From positions 1-5,561 of the forward strand of contig JAEDHF010000120.1 in NCBI GenBank assembly GCA_016297165.1: 5,561 nt of DNA, written 5' to 3'. Under the pieces are notes generated by a model that was not told the origin of the DNA, searched no databases, and worked only from the letters and a program-made list of their open reading frames with translations. A program made the translations under genes and the position numbers. Below are positions 5,456 through 5,561 of this stretch, in pieces. Within the stretch, counting starts at the first letter, position 1; each line of letters starts with the position of its first letter. The stretch is from Oscillospiraceae bacterium. Lineage in GTDB: Bacteria > Bacillota > Clostridia > Oscillospirales > Ruminococcaceae.

Positions 5456-5561
5456 TCAGGCTGCGAACCTATCCTCGAAGAAAATTGCGAACTGTGCGTA
5501 CGCCAATCCCCAGTCTCGGATAGGCATAGTCCACTTCTTTGAAATCTCCACAACGCTCATA
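5456..5561 (-). CDS. IS256-family (mutator-type) transposase, C-terminal fragment; 5' part outside window
   Basis: The last 34 residues in the minus frame are visible (with one leftover base at 5561), ending at TGA (5458-5456). The stretch SKKWTMPIRDWGLAYAQFAI followed by FFEDRF matches the very conserved C-terminus of IS256/mutator transposases (Transposase_mut), in which a KKW-x-P-I-x-x-W block precedes the QFAIFFEDR block. These DDE enzymes move the element by a copy-paste mechanism. The catalytic DDE residues would lie upstream, beyond the window. The ATG at 5560 is internal. Whether the full gene is intact cannot be told. Confidence 0.85.
   Translation of the reverse strand, partial: MSVVEISKKWTMPIRDWGLAYAQFAIFFEDRFAA

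Larger units (their letters stand above)
5236..5561 (-). mobile_element. IS256-family insertion sequence, 3' end only
   Basis: The element runs from a terminal-repeat-like sequence at 5236 past the window edge. Its transposase C-terminus is on the minus strand (5456-5561). Between the transposase stop and the end lie about 220 bases with no credible gene but with two hairpins. The left boundary is set by the resemblance to IS256 ends; the 8-9 bp target duplication expected for this family would be about the bases 5227-5235, but the second copy is outside the window. Confidence 0.65.

Noticed and set aside
5290..5553. 87-codon minus-strand frame across the IS tail
   Set aside because: It is out of frame with the recognisable transposase end that it overlaps, spans the hairpins, and has no protein-like pattern.

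Overview
The window looks like chromosomal DNA of an endospore-forming, anaerobic Firmicute, probably a gut or rumen clostridium of the Ruminococcus/Oscillospiraceae type. Evidence: the end of a spoVA operon (spore-specific genes), a ferredoxin-dependent 2-oxoacid oxidoreductase, strong Shine-Dalgarno sites and sigma-A promoters of Gram-positive type. The genus is inference. All five confidently read complete gene ends use TAA.

Layout. 1-627 (+): 3' part of spoVAD and complete spoVAE, which act in dipicolinic acid uptake into the forespore. 624-1250 (-): an unrecognised conserved-looking gene convergent with spoVAE. Its frame is interrupted by one TAG (759-761) and then continues open for 44 codons to a TAA that overlaps the spoVAE stop. 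1251-1471: a divergent promoter region with one good sigma-A promoter for each direction. 1472-5134 (+): a three-gene operon, iorA-iorB-paaK, closed by a perfect 21-bp-stem terminator (5136-5183). 5182-5235 (-): what looks like the last 17 codons of another minus-strand gene, ending on the same terminator. 5236-5561: one end of an IS256-family insertion sequence, with the transposase C-terminus on the minus strand running off the window.

The central operon encodes both subunits of indolepyruvate:ferredoxin oxidoreductase (arylpyruvate to arylacetyl-CoA plus CO2 and reduced ferredoxin) and an arylacetate-CoA ligase of the PaaK family. The three together interconvert aromatic amino-acid 2-oxoacids and free arylacetates (phenylacetate, indoleacetate, 4-hydroxyphenylacetate). 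They could run in the fermentative direction, or, as described for methanogens and some rumen bacteria, in reverse to build Phe/Trp/Tyr from scavenged aryl acids. The sequence alone does not settle the direction.

I do not see an undescribed multi-gene system here. The observations most worth checking are the in-frame TAG with an intact downstream frame and the IS256 insertion that appears to have cut off the end of a gene.
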